A stretch of 64,000 bases of DNA from Frankia alni ACN14a (GTDB lineage: Bacteria > Actinomycetota > Actinomycetes > Frankiales > Frankiaceae). This document shows, in pieces, positions 42,221 through 50,864 of the stretch. Where the stretch lies: NCBI RefSeq assembly GCF_000058485.1, contig NC_008278.1, positions 3,652,962 to 3,716,961 of the forward strand, written 5' to 3'. Position 1 is the stretch's first letter, and each line of letters opens with the position of its first letter. The notes beneath the pieces are model-generated. The model was not told the origin of the DNA. It was given only the letters and a program-made list of their open reading frames with translations, and did no database searches. The translations under genes were made by a program, and so were the position numbers.

Positions 42221-43680
42221 CCACCACGGTAACGATGCGCATCGGCGCCGAGCGGCGCGCGGGCACGACGACCTTCGACTCGATCGACCCCTACACCGGC
42301 GAAGCGTGGGCGACGGTCGCGGAGGCGAGTCGCGCCGACGTCGACGACGCGGTCGCCGCCGCGCGGGCCGCTTTCGACGGCGGGGAGTGGAGCAAGCTGT
42401 CGGGCCGGGAACGGGGCCGCCTGATGCGCCGCCTCGCGGCCGTCATCGAGGAGCACGCCGACGAGCTCGGCCTCGCCGAGACCCGCGACAACGGCAAGCT
42501 GCTGCGGGAGATGGGCGGGCAGGTCCGCAGCCTTTCCGCCTGGTACGAGTACTACGCGGGCCTGGCCGACAAGATCGACGGCCGGGTGGTCGACACCGGC
42601 CGCCCGGACTACTTCGGCTTCGTCACCCGCGAGCCGATCGGTGTCGTCGGCGCGGTCCTGCCGTGGAACTCCCCGCTGCTGCTGCTCACCTTCAAGATCG
42701 CTCCTGCGTTGGCGGCGGGCTGCACGATCGTCGCGAAGCCGTCCGAGCAGGCCCCGGTGTCGATCCTGAAGTTCGCAGACCTGTTCGAGGAGGCCGGGTT
42801 CCCGCCGGGCGTGTTCAACACCGTCAGCGGCGCCTCCCGCGAGGTGGGGGAGTGGCTTGTCGGCCATCCGGGCGTCGACCGGGTGTCGTTCACCGGCTCG
42901 GAGATCACCGGGGCGGCGGTGGCCGCCGCGGCGGCGAAGCACCTGGCCCCGGTCACCCTCGAGCTCGGCGGCAAGTCGGCGAACATCGTCTTCCCCGACG
43001 CGGACCTGGCCGCCGCGTCCAACGGGCTGATCGCCGGCATCTTCGCCGCCGCCGGTCAGACCTGCATCGCGGGTTCGCGGGCGCTCGTGCACGCCGACGT
43101 CTACGAGGAGGTCGTCGCCCGGGTGGCCGAGCGGGCCGCCCGGATCCGTCTCGGGGACCCGAAGGACCCCGAGACCGAGATGGGCCCGATCTGCTTCCCC
43201 GGCCAGCACGAGAAGATCCGCCGGTTCGTGGCACAGGCCAAGGAGCAGGGCGCCGACATCGTCGGCGGTGGCGGGGACGGCGGACTCGGCGGGCTGTTCT
43301 TCGAGCCGACCATCGTCGCGAACGTCACCAACGACGCCATGGTCTGCCAGGAGGAGATCTTCGGCCCGGTGCTGAGCGTGCTGCGCTTCTCCTCGGAGGA
43401 AGAGGCGATCGCGATCGCCAACGACTCGCGCTACGGCCTCGCCGCCGGCATCTGGACCGCCGACATCCGCCGCGCCTTCCGGATGACCAAGGCGCTGCGG
43501 GTAGGCACCGTGTGGGTCAACGCCTACCGGACGCTGAACTACGCGATGCCCTTCGGGGGTATCAAGAGCAGCGGGTTCGGCCGCGAGAACGGCACCGAGG
43601 GACTGCACGAGTACCTGCAGGAGAAGGCCGTCTGGATCGAGACGACGGGTGCCACCCGCGACCCGTTCGTCCTCGGCTGA
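42217..43680 (+). CDS. Aldehyde dehydrogenase in the meta-cleavage operon
   Basis: This 487-residue enzyme starts with GTG 42217, overlapping the aldolase stop, with AGGGAG upstream. The family motifs are complete: [32 protein letters not shown], the base Glu in [16 protein letters not shown], the nucleophile Cys in [25 protein letters not shown] and [15 protein letters not shown]. It should oxidise the aldehyde released by the aldolase, or an upstream semialdehyde, to the acid. It is distinct from the aldehyde dehydrogenase at 5984-7429 and is followed within 12 bases by the CoA transferase gene. Confidence 0.94.
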   Translation: MTTTVTMRIGAERRAGTTTFDSIDPYTGEAWATVAEASRADVDDAVAAARAAFDGGEWSKLSGRERGRLMRRLAAVIEEHADELGLAETRDNGKLLREMGGQVRSLSAWYEYYAGLADKIDGRVVDTGRPDYFGFVTREPIGVVGAVLPWNSPLLLLTFKIAPALAAGCTIVAKPSEQAPVSILKFADLFEEAGFPPGVFNTVSGASREVGEWLVGHPGVDRVSFTGSEITGAAVAAAAAKHLAPVTLELGGKSANIVFPDADLAAASNGLIAGIFAAAGQTCIAGSRALVHADVYEEVVARVAERAARIRLGDPKDPETEMGPICFPGQHEKIRRFVAQAKEQGADIVGGGGDGGLGGLFFEPTIVANVTNDAMVCQEEIFGPVLSVLRFSSEEEAIAIANDSRYGLAAGIWTADIRRAFRMTKALRVGTVWVNAYRTLNYAMPFGGIKSSGFGRENGTEGLHEYLQEKAVWIETTGATRDPFVLG

Positions 43681-43692
43681 GAGGCGTTCGCA

Positions 43693-44964
43693 GTGACCGA
43701 GACCCCCGACCCCACCGCGCTGCCCGATGCAGCGGCCGTTCCGGCACCGAGGCGGGCCGCGTCGCCGGCGGGTGGCCTGGCGGCCGGCAAGCCCCTGGCG
43801 GGAATCACCGTCGTCTCCATCGAGCAGGCCGTGGCGGCCCCGTTCGCGACTCGCCAGCTCGCCGATCTCGGGGCACGGGTGATCAAGATCGAACGGCCGG
43901 GCGCGGGGGACTTCGCGCGCGGCTATGACGAGACCGTCAAGGGTCTGGCCAGCTACTTCGTCTGGTTGAACCGGGCGAAGGAGTCGCTGACCCTCGACCT
44001 CAAGCACCCCGAGGCCCGTGAGGTGCTGGCCGGCCTGCTGGCCGGCGCCGACGTCTTCGTGCAGAACCTCGCCCCCGGCGCCGCGGCCCGCCTCGGCCTG
44101 GACGCGGCGACGCTGCGGGCCCGCGATCCGCGGATGATCGTCTGTGACGTCTCCGGCTACGGCTCGGCAGGCCCGCTGCGCGACAAGAAGGCCTACGACC
44201 TGCTGATCCAGTGCGAGACCGGACTGTTGTCGGTCACCGGTGCGCCCGACGCACCGGCCAAGGTCGGTATCTCCGTGGCCGACATCTCCGCCGGCATGTA
44301 CGCCTACACCGCCGTCCTCACCGCGTTGTTCATGCGGGAGCGCACAGGAGAGGGCGCCGCGCTCGAGGTGTCGCTGTTCGACTCGCTCACCGAGTGGATG
44401 GCTCAGCCGATGTACTACGCCATGTACACCGGTGTCCCCCCGGCCCGCACCGGCACCAGCCACGCCTCCATCGCCCCCTACGGCGGCTTCCGGACCGGCG
44501 ACGGCGGCAGCGTGCAGCTCGGCGTGCAGAACGAGCGGGAGTGGCGGCGGTTCTGCGAGGAGGTGCTCCGCCGGCCCGAGCTGCTGGCCGACCCCCGCTA
44601 CACGACGAACGCGGGCCGCGTCCGCCACCGCGATGCGCTGACCGCCGACGTCGAGGCGGCCCTGGCCGAGGTCAGCACCGAGCAGACCCTCGCCCGGCTG
44701 AACGAGGCGGGCATCGCCAACGGCCGGATCAACACCATCGGCGACCTGCTCGCCCACCCCCAGCTCGACGTGGGCGACCGCTGGCGGGAGGTGGACTCGC
44801 CGGTCGGCCCGTTGCGCGCGGTACGCCCGCCCGTCCGCATCAGCGGGGTGGACCCGGTGATGGGCCCCGTGCCCGCCGTCGGCGAGCACACCGACGCCCT
44901 GCTCGCCGAGCTCGGTTACGACCCTGCCGACACGGCTCGTCTGCGCGCCGCCGGTGCCGTCTGA
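43693..44964 (+). CDS. CaiB/BaiF class III CoA transferase
   Basis: This 423-residue protein starts with GTG 43693 after GAGG. The fold is shown by LAGITVVSIEQAVAAPFATRQLADLG, GYGSAGPLRDKKAYDLLIQ and HASIAPYGGFRTGDG. The catalytic Asp of the formyl-CoA transferase branch is Asp197 in SVADISAGMYAY. The racemase His/Asp pair seen at 16908-18014 is absent, so CoA transfer is favoured. As last gene of the operon it could load the acid formed by the aldehyde dehydrogenase onto CoA. The N-terminal 30 residues are Ala/Pro-rich and not part of the fold. Confidence 0.9.
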   Translation: MTETPDPTALPDAAAVPAPRRAASPAGGLAAGKPLAGITVVSIEQAVAAPFATRQLADLGARVIKIERPGAGDFARGYDETVKGLASYFVWLNRAKESLTLDLKHPEAREVLAGLLAGADVFVQNLAPGAAARLGLDAATLRARDPRMIVCDVSGYGSAGPLRDKKAYDLLIQCETGLLSVTGAPDAPAKVGISVADISAGMYAYTAVLTALFMRERTGEGAALEVSLFDSLTEWMAQPMYYAMYTGVPPARTGTSHASIAPYGGFRTGDGGSVQLGVQNEREWRRFCEEVLRRPELLADPRYTTNAGRVRHRDALTADVEAALAEVSTEQTLARLNEAGIANGRINTIGDLLAHPQLDVGDRWREVDSPVGPLRAVRPPVRISGVDPVMGPVPAVGEHTDALLAELGYDPADTARLRAAGAV

Positions 44965-45972
44965 CCCGCCCTCGCCGTCTGACCCGCCGGTGCCGTCGTG
45001 AGTCGCTCGGCGAGCCGCACCTGTGAACGCATGCGCCGGGCAGGGACCCATCAACGCCGTCATGACGCAGTCCACGGCTGAGTCAGCGCGGTCTGACTCG
45101 TCACGCTGCCCGCTGATGTAGTCCGAGACGGACTCGGTGGCCCTTCGGCGCCGTCCGTGACCCGACAGCGCTGGTACCACCGGCGAGATGCGTCGCTGGC
45201 GTCTCCTGCAGCCCGTAGGGAGGCCCCGCGCAGGCGGCATCGTAGTGGTGCCTGGGTATGAGCAGGGCCGCCTGCGTCGAACTCGGCCTTGGTACGGATA
45301 CTTGCCGTTGTGGTCGTCTGGTCCATGGCTAATTCCGCCTCACGATCTCCCGGGGTGGCGTAGCCCTTTCCTTCCGTGGGTGGAGGTGCTCTTTTCGTCG
45401 ACGGGGCCTCCCCGCATCACTGGGAATTGGAGACGTTCCTGTCGCGGGGAGTTGTTCACTGCGAGTGCGCTTTCGGGCGGCGTCCCTGGGATATCGCAGC
45501 ACGCTCACGCCCGCTTCGTCAAGTCCGACGGCATCGACTCTGTCGCCCTTAGCAGAATTACCTTGAAAATCAAGCGGTGGCGACGACGAGCGACACTCCT
45601 GCTCCGGCCGGCATGCGGTCTGCGTGGCCGCCAGGACGTCCATACCCAGGCGCCGTGACCACGATGACGGGTCCGCACCGTCGTTGAGGATCGCACCATT
45701 CGGCGGGTCGCGCCAGCTCGCAGCCCTCCGCGATCACGGCTCAGTGCATGGGGTTCCCCCTCTCCCGAGCCGGTCGGGTCCAGGCCGGTTGCCGGGGATC
45801 CCGCCGGGCCGGAGGAGCCGCACGCCGGTCCGGCAGGCAGGCTACACGAGCCCGTCTAGGTGTCCGTCTAGGTTGTGTCACCACGCCGGTCCTCGGCGCG
45901 AACATTCCTCAAGATGATTACGCATCCGAACATGTGTTCGACATCCGGCTGGTGCTCGTCTAGGCTTCTCGC
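44965..45972. other. 1-kb region without a recognisable gene
   Basis: Open frames of up to 156 codons lie on the plus strand (45188-45658) and 104 on the minus strand (45329-45643). They overlap antisense and show no domain, no plausible start and no ribosome site. The stretch 45060-45640 is visibly poorer in GC than the flanks. This looks like decayed or foreign DNA. The last 50 bases hold a LexA box and the promoter of the 13E12 gene. Confidence 0.6.
45926..45941. promoter_or_regulatory. LexA (SOS) box upstream of the second 13E12 gene
   Basis: CCGAAC-ATGT-GTTCGA matches TCGAAC-N4-GTTCGA except for the first base. It ends 31 bases before the ATG at 45973, exactly as in the paralogue at 12209-13642. 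Confidence 0.8.
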
Positions 45973-47424
45973 ATGGTCTCGAATCCGGAGTCTCCGAGCC
46001 GGCTTCATGCGCTGGCCGATGAATCGACGGCGATGTCCGCGCGGATAGATGCAATGGTCGACGGTCCGGTGTGGTCGCTGTCCGACGCGGGTCTGCTGGA
46101 ATTGCTGCTGGCTTGTTCAGTGGCTTTGACGCGGCTGGCGGCCTTTCGTCTTCAGATTGTCGCCGAGGTGCACGGCCGTGGGTTGGCGCGGCGTGCTGGC
46201 GCCTGCGACACCGTCGCCTTGCTGCGCGAACGTCTGCGGGTCCGCGCGGCGGATGCCAGCCGTCTGGTCGATGTTGCGGTGGCCGTAGACGGTCCCTTGG
46301 CGGCGACGGGTAAGCGGCTGGGAGCGGGGGAGATCAGCGTCGAGCAGGCGCAGGTGATTGTGGCGGGCATGCGCTCGCTACCGACCACGGTCACCGTGGA
46401 CGTGCGGCGACGGGCTGAAGCGTTTCTCCTGCGTCAGGCGGACGAGTTCGACCCGACCGCCCTGGCTCGCCTGGCCCGCCACCTCCGCGAGACCCTGGCC
46501 TGGGCTGACGCCCACTCCGGCGACGATACTCTCGACCCGGCTCCGGCCGGTGGCAGCGAGGATGACGACTCTGCTCGCGGCGAGCCCGGCGACGGCGAGG
46601 GTGGCAGTGACGGCGGGGGCGATGGTCAGTCCAGTGGCCCCGACGATGCTGCCGCTGCGGGAGGGGAGGACCCAGCGGGGCGGCGAAGATTGTCGATCTC
46701 CGAGTTGCCGGGCGGCATGACTCGAATCAGCGGCGAGCTCGACCCTGAAGCGGCAGCCCTGCTCCGCATCGCGCTGGACCCCCTCGCGGCGCCGCGCCCG
46801 GCCGTCGACGGTGCGCTCGACCCGCGTAGCCCCGCCCGCCGGCGCGCCGATGCCCTCGTCGACCTGGTCACCCGCACACTCGACGCCGCCATGCTGCCTG
46901 TGGGTGGCGGTGTTCGCCCGCATCTGACCGTGACGATCCCCTGGTCGACAATGGTCGGTCGATCCGGCGTGCCGGCGACGACTGGCTGGGGGCAGCCCCT
47001 GCCCCGCGAGGTCCTACGTCGCCTGGCCTGTGACGCATCGGTCAGCCGCATCATCCTCGACCCCGCCGGTGTCCCCCTCGATGTTGGTCGAACCCAGCGC
47101 ACCGTCACCGCGGACATCCGCCGCGCGCTGGTCGCCCGCGACAACGGCTGCGCCTTTCCGACGTGCGATCGTCCGGCGAGCTGGACCGAGGCGCATCACA
47201 TTCGACACTGGATCGTCGGGGGCCACACCTCGCTGGACAACTGCGTGCTCCTCTGTGGCCATCACCACCGGGTCATCCACCACCAGGGTTGGACCGTTCG
47301 GCTCGGGCCCGACCGACGCCCCGAATTCCTGCCTCCGGCCTGGATCGACGCCAGCCGCACCCCTCGCCGAAACCCCTACTCACGTCATCCGCACGACCTG
47401 ATCTACGGCATCGCCGCCGGATGA
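45973..47424 (+). CDS. 13E12-family DUF222/HNH endonuclease-domain protein
   Basis: This 483-residue paralogue of the protein at 12209-13642 has a DUF222 region with LACSVALTRLAAFRLQIVAEVHGRG, an acidic low-complexity linker (about 185-225, Gly/Asp/Ser-rich), then SARRR-type block DPRSPARRRADALVDLVTRTL and the HNH domain. The HNH part has CAFPTCDRPASW, EAHHIRHW and LLCGHHHRVIHHQGW. Nuclease activity is plausible but unproven for the family. The LexA box 31 bases upstream and a hairpin after the stop suggest a separate, damage-induced transcription unit. Confidence 0.9.
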   Translation: MVSNPESPSRLHALADESTAMSARIDAMVDGPVWSLSDAGLLELLLACSVALTRLAAFRLQIVAEVHGRGLARRAGACDTVALLRERLRVRAADASRLVDVAVAVDGPLAATGKRLGAGEISVEQAQVIVAGMRSLPTTVTVDVRRRAEAFLLRQADEFDPTALARLARHLRETLAWADAHSGDDTLDPAPAGGSEDDDSARGEPGDGEGGSDGGGDGQSSGPDDAAAAGGEDPAGRRRLSISELPGGMTRISGELDPEAAALLRIALDPLAAPRPAVDGALDPRSPARRRADALVDLVTRTLDAAMLPVGGGVRPHLTVTIPWSTMVGRSGVPATTGWGQPLPREVLRRLACDASVSRIILDPAGVPLDVGRTQRTVTADIRRALVARDNGCAFPTCDRPASWTEAHHIRHWIVGGHTSLDNCVLLCGHHHRVIHHQGWTVRLGPDRRPEFLPPAWIDASRTPRRNPYSRHPHDLIYGIAAG

Positions 47425-47490
47425 CGATCGACACGCGCAGTCCACTCAGTTCCCAGGAGCTCGGCGGCAGCCGGGGCACTGCCGGCCGTC

Positions 47491-47534
47491 GCGAGCGTGC
47501 GGGATCGTGGTGCCGAGCGACCCCGCACGCTCGC
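47491..47534. terminator. Hairpin between convergent 13E12 and acyl-CoA dehydrogenase genes
   Basis: Arms GCGAGCGTGCGGG (47491-47503) and 47522-47534 are perfectly complementary over 13 bases with an 18-base loop, midway between the two convergent stop codons. Confidence 0.7.
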
Positions 47535-47567
47535 CGACGGTGCGAGCCCTCCGCTGCGTTTCTGCCG

Positions 47568-48737
47568 TCAGCGCAGCGGGTTGGGGCGCTGGACGAGCTG
47601 ACGGGCGATGACGTTGCGCTGGATCTCGTTGGTTCCCTCGCCGACGATCATCAGCGGGGCGTCACGGAAGTACCGCTCGACGTCGAACTCGGTCGAATAG
47701 CCGTAGCCGCCGTGGATGCGGATCGCGTCGAGCGTCACCGTCGCCGCCATCTCGGAGGCGAACAGCTTCGCCATTCCGGCCTCCATGTCGGCGCGGGCGC
47801 CGGAGTCGAACACCTCGGCCGCGTGCAGGATGAGCTGGCGGGCGGCGAGGATCTTCGTTCCCATGTCCGCCAGGTAGTTGCCGATCGACTGGTGTTCCCA
47901 GATCGGCTTGCCGAAGGTCTCGCGCTCCTGGGCGTAGCGAAGCGCGTCGTCGAAGGCCGCGCGAGCGACCCCGAGGGCGCGCGAGGCGACCTGGATCCGG
48001 CCCACCTCGAGTCCGGCCATCATCTGGTTGAAGCCCTTGCCGGTCACGCCGCCGAGGACCGAGTCGCCGGGCGCCCGGTACCCGTCGAAGTGCAGCTCGC
48101 AGCTCTCGATGCCCTTGTAGCCGAGCTTGGGCAGGTCCCGGGAGACGGTGAAGCCCGGGCCGTGCTCGACGAGCAGGATGCTGATGCCGCGATGCGCCGG
48201 CTTCGCCGCGGGGTCGGTCTTGCACAGCAGGGCGATCAGGCCCGACCGCCGGGCGTTGCTGATCCAGGTCTTGGCGCCGTCGACCACCCAACCGTCGCCG
48301 TCGGGCCGGGCGACGGTGCGCAGGGCCTGCAGGTCCGAGCCGCCACCGGGCTCGGTGAGCGCCATGGTGGCGCGCAGCTCGCCGGTGGCCATCCGGGGCA
48401 GGTACTTCTCGCGCTGCTCCTGGGTGCCGAAGCGCAGGATCAGCTTGGAGACGACGGAATGGCCGCCGAACGCGCCGGCGAGGCTCATCCAGCCGCGCGA
48501 CAGCTCCTCGGTCACTCGTGCGTAGCAGGACGTCGACACGCCGAAGTCGCCGTAGGGCTCCGGGATCCCGAGACCGTAGACCCCCATCTCCTTCATCTGC
48601 TCGATGAGGTCCTCGGGGTAGGTGTTGGTGTGGTCGAGCTCCTGCGCGACCGGTCGGACCTTCTCGTCGACGAAGGTCGCGACCAGGCGGACGATCTGCT
48701 CTTCCTCAGGGCTCAGACGGGTGGTCACACTCGACAC
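47568..48737 (-). CDS. Acyl-CoA dehydrogenase, medium/short-chain type
   Basis: This 389-residue flavoprotein starts at GTG 48737 behind CGAGGAG. Typical blocks are MALTEPGGGSDLQALRTVA, WVVDGAKTWISNARR, GKGFNQMMAGLEVGRIQVASRALG, RETFGKPIWEHQSIGNYLADM and IHGGYGYSTEFDVERYFRDAP. The catalytic base is Glu367 in VGEGTNEIQRNVIARQ. It should be a homotetramer, in contrast to the two-subunit enzyme on the other side of the divergent promoter. The MaoC gene upstream probably acts after it: dehydrogenation, then hydration. Confidence 0.94.
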   Translation of the reverse strand: MSSVTTRLSPEEEQIVRLVATFVDEKVRPVAQELDHTNTYPEDLIEQMKEMGVYGLGIPEPYGDFGVSTSCYARVTEELSRGWMSLAGAFGGHSVVSKLILRFGTQEQREKYLPRMATGELRATMALTEPGGGSDLQALRTVARPDGDGWVVDGAKTWISNARRSGLIALLCKTDPAAKPAHRGISILLVEHGPGFTVSRDLPKLGYKGIESCELHFDGYRAPGDSVLGGVTGKGFNQMMAGLEVGRIQVASRALGVARAAFDDALRYAQERETFGKPIWEHQSIGNYLADMGTKILAARQLILHAAEVFDSGARADMEAGMAKLFASEMAATVTLDAIRIHGGYGYSTEFDVERYFRDAPLMIVGEGTNEIQRNVIARQLVQRPNPLR

Positions 48738-48830
48738 GGAGGTCTCCTCGCCATCCGCGGGCCGCGGCGCGCCGGCCGGGCCTGGATGGTCTCACGGGGT
48801 GGTCGGGGCGGGATGGGGCCGAACAGCGGG

Positions 48831-49469
48831 TCAGCGCGCGGTGGAAGAGTCGGGCAGCGGCGGCAGGGCCGGCGGCTGCGGGCCGTGGCCGCGTCGATAG
48901 GCCAGCAGCGTGCGGCGAAAACTGATCACCTCGTCGCCGTCCTGGTTGTAACCGTGGGTGCGGACCTCCACCACCCCGACGTCCGGTCGGGACTTGCTCG
49001 GCCGCAGCCCGAGCACGATCGAGCGGGAGTAGACCGTGTCGCCCTCGAAGACCGGATGGGGGAGGCGCACCTCGTCCCAGCCCAGGTTGGCCATCACGTT
49101 CTGCGAGACATCTGTGACGCTCTGGCCGGTGACGAGGGCGAGGGTGAGGGTCGAGTTCACCAGCGTGCGGCCGAACCCCGTCTGCGCGGCGTAGTGCTGG
49201 TCGAAGTGCAGGCGCGCCGTGTTCTGGGTGAGCAGCGTGAACCAGGTGTTGTCGGTGGCGGTGATCGTCCGGCCGAGTGGATGGTCGTAGACGTCGCCGA
49301 CGGCGAAGTCCTCGAAGTAGCGCCCCTCCCAGCCGCGCCGTGCAACGAGCGGGGGCGTCGCCGCACCCGTCGCGCCGTTGGGGGAAGGCGCGGGACTGCC
49401 GGATTCTGCGCGGGTGGCGTCCCCGCCGGCGGCGGGGGCGTTCGTCGACGGATTGGTCGGTGTGGTCAT
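48831..49469 (-). CDS. MaoC-like hydratase, mesaconyl-CoA hydratase-like
   Basis: This 212-residue protein starts at ATG 49469. The N-terminal 45 residues are a Pro/Ala/Ser linker, then one hot-dog domain: GRYFEDFAVGDVYDHPLGRT, TDNTWFTLLTQNTARLHFD, GFGRTLVNSTLTLALVTGQS and PVFEGDTVYSRSIVLGLRPSKSR. The TQNTARLHFD block and the GDTVYS ending resemble mesaconyl-CoA and beta-methylmalyl-CoA dehydratases more than the classical R-specific enoyl hydratases. Water addition to a branched enoyl-CoA is the likely reaction. It is co-directional with the acyl-CoA dehydrogenase that follows 93 bases later, and divergent from another across an exact shared palindrome. Confidence 0.88.
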   Translation of the reverse strand: MTTPTNPSTNAPAAGGDATRAESGSPAPSPNGATGAATPPLVARRGWEGRYFEDFAVGDVYDHPLGRTITATDNTWFTLLTQNTARLHFDQHYAAQTGFGRTLVNSTLTLALVTGQSVTDVSQNVMANLGWDEVRLPHPVFEGDTVYSRSIVLGLRPSKSRPDVGVVEVRTHGYNQDGDEVISFRRTLLAYRRGHGPQPPALPPLPDSSTAR

Positions 49470-49568
49470 CGGTCGATCATCGATCCTCCGGCTCGGGGGC
49501 GGCGCCCGCGCCCCGTGTCGAGCCCTGTTCGCGAGCGGGCGCCCGGGCCTCCTGGTAAAGCTAGTATC

Positions 49569-49582
49569 TGACAAGGGCGTCA
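49569..49582. promoter_or_regulatory. Putative shared operator, site 6 (exact)
   Basis: TGACA-AGGG-CGTCA fits the consensus exactly. It sits between the divergent MaoC (start 49469) and acyl-CoA dehydrogenase (start 49616) genes, directly after a TAGTAT that could be a -10 element. Confidence 0.6.
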
Positions 49583-49615
49583 CGAGATGCCAGGCGGTGG
49601 GACGGAGGCCGACGA

Positions 49616-50788
49616 ATGGACCTTGACTTCTCGAAGGAGCAGGTCGAGTTCCGTGAGCAGGTGCGAACCTGGCTCGAGGAGAACGCCCCCCGGGAGATCC
49701 GCCCCGAGATGGGCCCGGCGATGCGTGAGTATGATCTCGCCTGGCAGCGCACCCAGTGGGAGGGCGGCTGGGCGGGTATCTCCTGGCCGCAGGAGTACGG
49801 CGGCCGTGGGCTTTCCCTGCTGCAGCAGCTGATCTGGTTCGAGGAGTACGGGCGCGCCGGGTTGCCGGGCATCGACGCCTGCTTCGTCGGCCTCAGCCAC
49901 GCGGGGCCGACTCTGATGACTCGCGCGAGCGAAGAGCAGAAAGCCTATCACCTGCCCCGCATCCTGCGCGGAGAGGTGATCTGGTGCCAGGGGTTCTCCG
50001 AGCCGGACGCCGGTTCCGACCTCGCCGCACTGCGCACCCGGGCCCGCATCGAGGGCGACGAGCTCGTCGTGTCCGGGCAGAAGATCTGGACCAGCTTCGC
50101 CACCCTCGCCGACTGGCAGGAGCTGCTGGTCCGCACCGACCCCGAGGGGTCCCGTCACCACGGCATCTCCTGGGTGATCTGTGACATGCACACCCCCGGC
50201 ATCGAGGTGCGCGGGATCGAGACGATCGAGGGCGGCGCCGAGTTCTGCGAGGTCTTCTACGACGACGTCCGCATCCCGCTGGAGAACGTCGTGGGTGGGC
50301 TGAACAACGGCTGGAGTGTGGCGATGTCCACCCTGTCGTTCGAGCGCGGCACCGCCTTCACCGCCAACCAGGTCCGCCTCGCCAGCACCGTGGAGAAGCT
50401 CATCGACCTGGCGAAGGAGCGCACCGGCCCCGACGGGCGGCGCCCGGCGATCGCCGACGACGAGATCGCGCGCCGGCTTGCGACCGCGCGCGCCGAGGTT
50501 GCGTCGCTGCGCGCCATGACCTACGCCGGCATCTCCCGCAACATGCACCGCGACCAGCCCGGCCCCGAGGGGTCGATGGTCAAGCTGTTCTACTCCGACA
50601 TCGCCAAGAAGGTGTACCGGCTGGCGTTCGACCTGCTCGGCGCGGACGCCCTGCGGTTCGTCTCGCGCTGGGAGCCGGGCGGCTGGTCCGGCAACTACCT
50701 GTACTCGTACTCGGTGTCCATCGGCGGGGGGACGTCCGAGGTCCAGCGCAACATCATCGGTGATCGGGTGCTCGGCCTGCCGCGCTGA
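49616..50788 (+). CDS. Acyl-CoA dehydrogenase, large subunit of a probable two-subunit enzyme
   Basis: This 390-residue flavoprotein has MDLDFSKEQVEFREQVRTWL, WCQGFSEPDAGSDLAAL, LVVSGQKIWTSFA and GGGTSEVQRNIIGDRVLGLPR at the end. The C-terminal Glu of ordinary enzymes is replaced by Gly (GGGTSEVQ). Glu243 in SFERG on the central helix could be the base, as in the alpha2beta2 FadE/ChsE enzymes of actinobacteria and in isovaleryl-CoA dehydrogenase. The smaller dehydrogenase gene 76 bases downstream is the likely partner. ChsE-type heterotetramers accept bulky steroid-like acyl-CoAs, which suggests a large or ring-bearing substrate. Confidence 0.92.
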   Translation: MDLDFSKEQVEFREQVRTWLEENAPREIRPEMGPAMREYDLAWQRTQWEGGWAGISWPQEYGGRGLSLLQQLIWFEEYGRAGLPGIDACFVGLSHAGPTLMTRASEEQKAYHLPRILRGEVIWCQGFSEPDAGSDLAALRTRARIEGDELVVSGQKIWTSFATLADWQELLVRTDPEGSRHHGISWVICDMHTPGIEVRGIETIEGGAEFCEVFYDDVRIPLENVVGGLNNGWSVAMSTLSFERGTAFTANQVRLASTVEKLIDLAKERTGPDGRRPAIADDEIARRLATARAEVASLRAMTYAGISRNMHRDQPGPEGSMVKLFYSDIAKKVYRLAFDLLGADALRFVSRWEPGGWSGNYLYSYSVSIGGGTSEVQRNIIGDRVLGLPR

Positions 50789-50864
50789 ACCCGCCTCGCG
50801 CGGGCGGTGCCTGCCGAGCACACCGAATCCCCAGCAGCCATCGAAACATCCTGAGGAGCGCACC

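Noticed and set aside
42154-45240. Very long minus-strand open frame (over 1000 codons)
   Set aside because: It lies antisense to four well-defined genes (aldehyde dehydrogenase, CoA transferase and flanks); its translation is Arg/Gly/Asp/His-rich with no domain. High GC makes long shadow frames common.
45188-45658. Possible small gene, or group II intron remnant, in the gene-poor kilobase
   Set aside because: No conserved domain, ribosome site or intron end motifs could be recognised; listed as an open gap instead.
47163-49571. 802-codon plus-strand open frame
   Set aside because: Overlaps the HNH gene end out of frame and is antisense to acyl-CoA dehydrogenase and MaoC genes.
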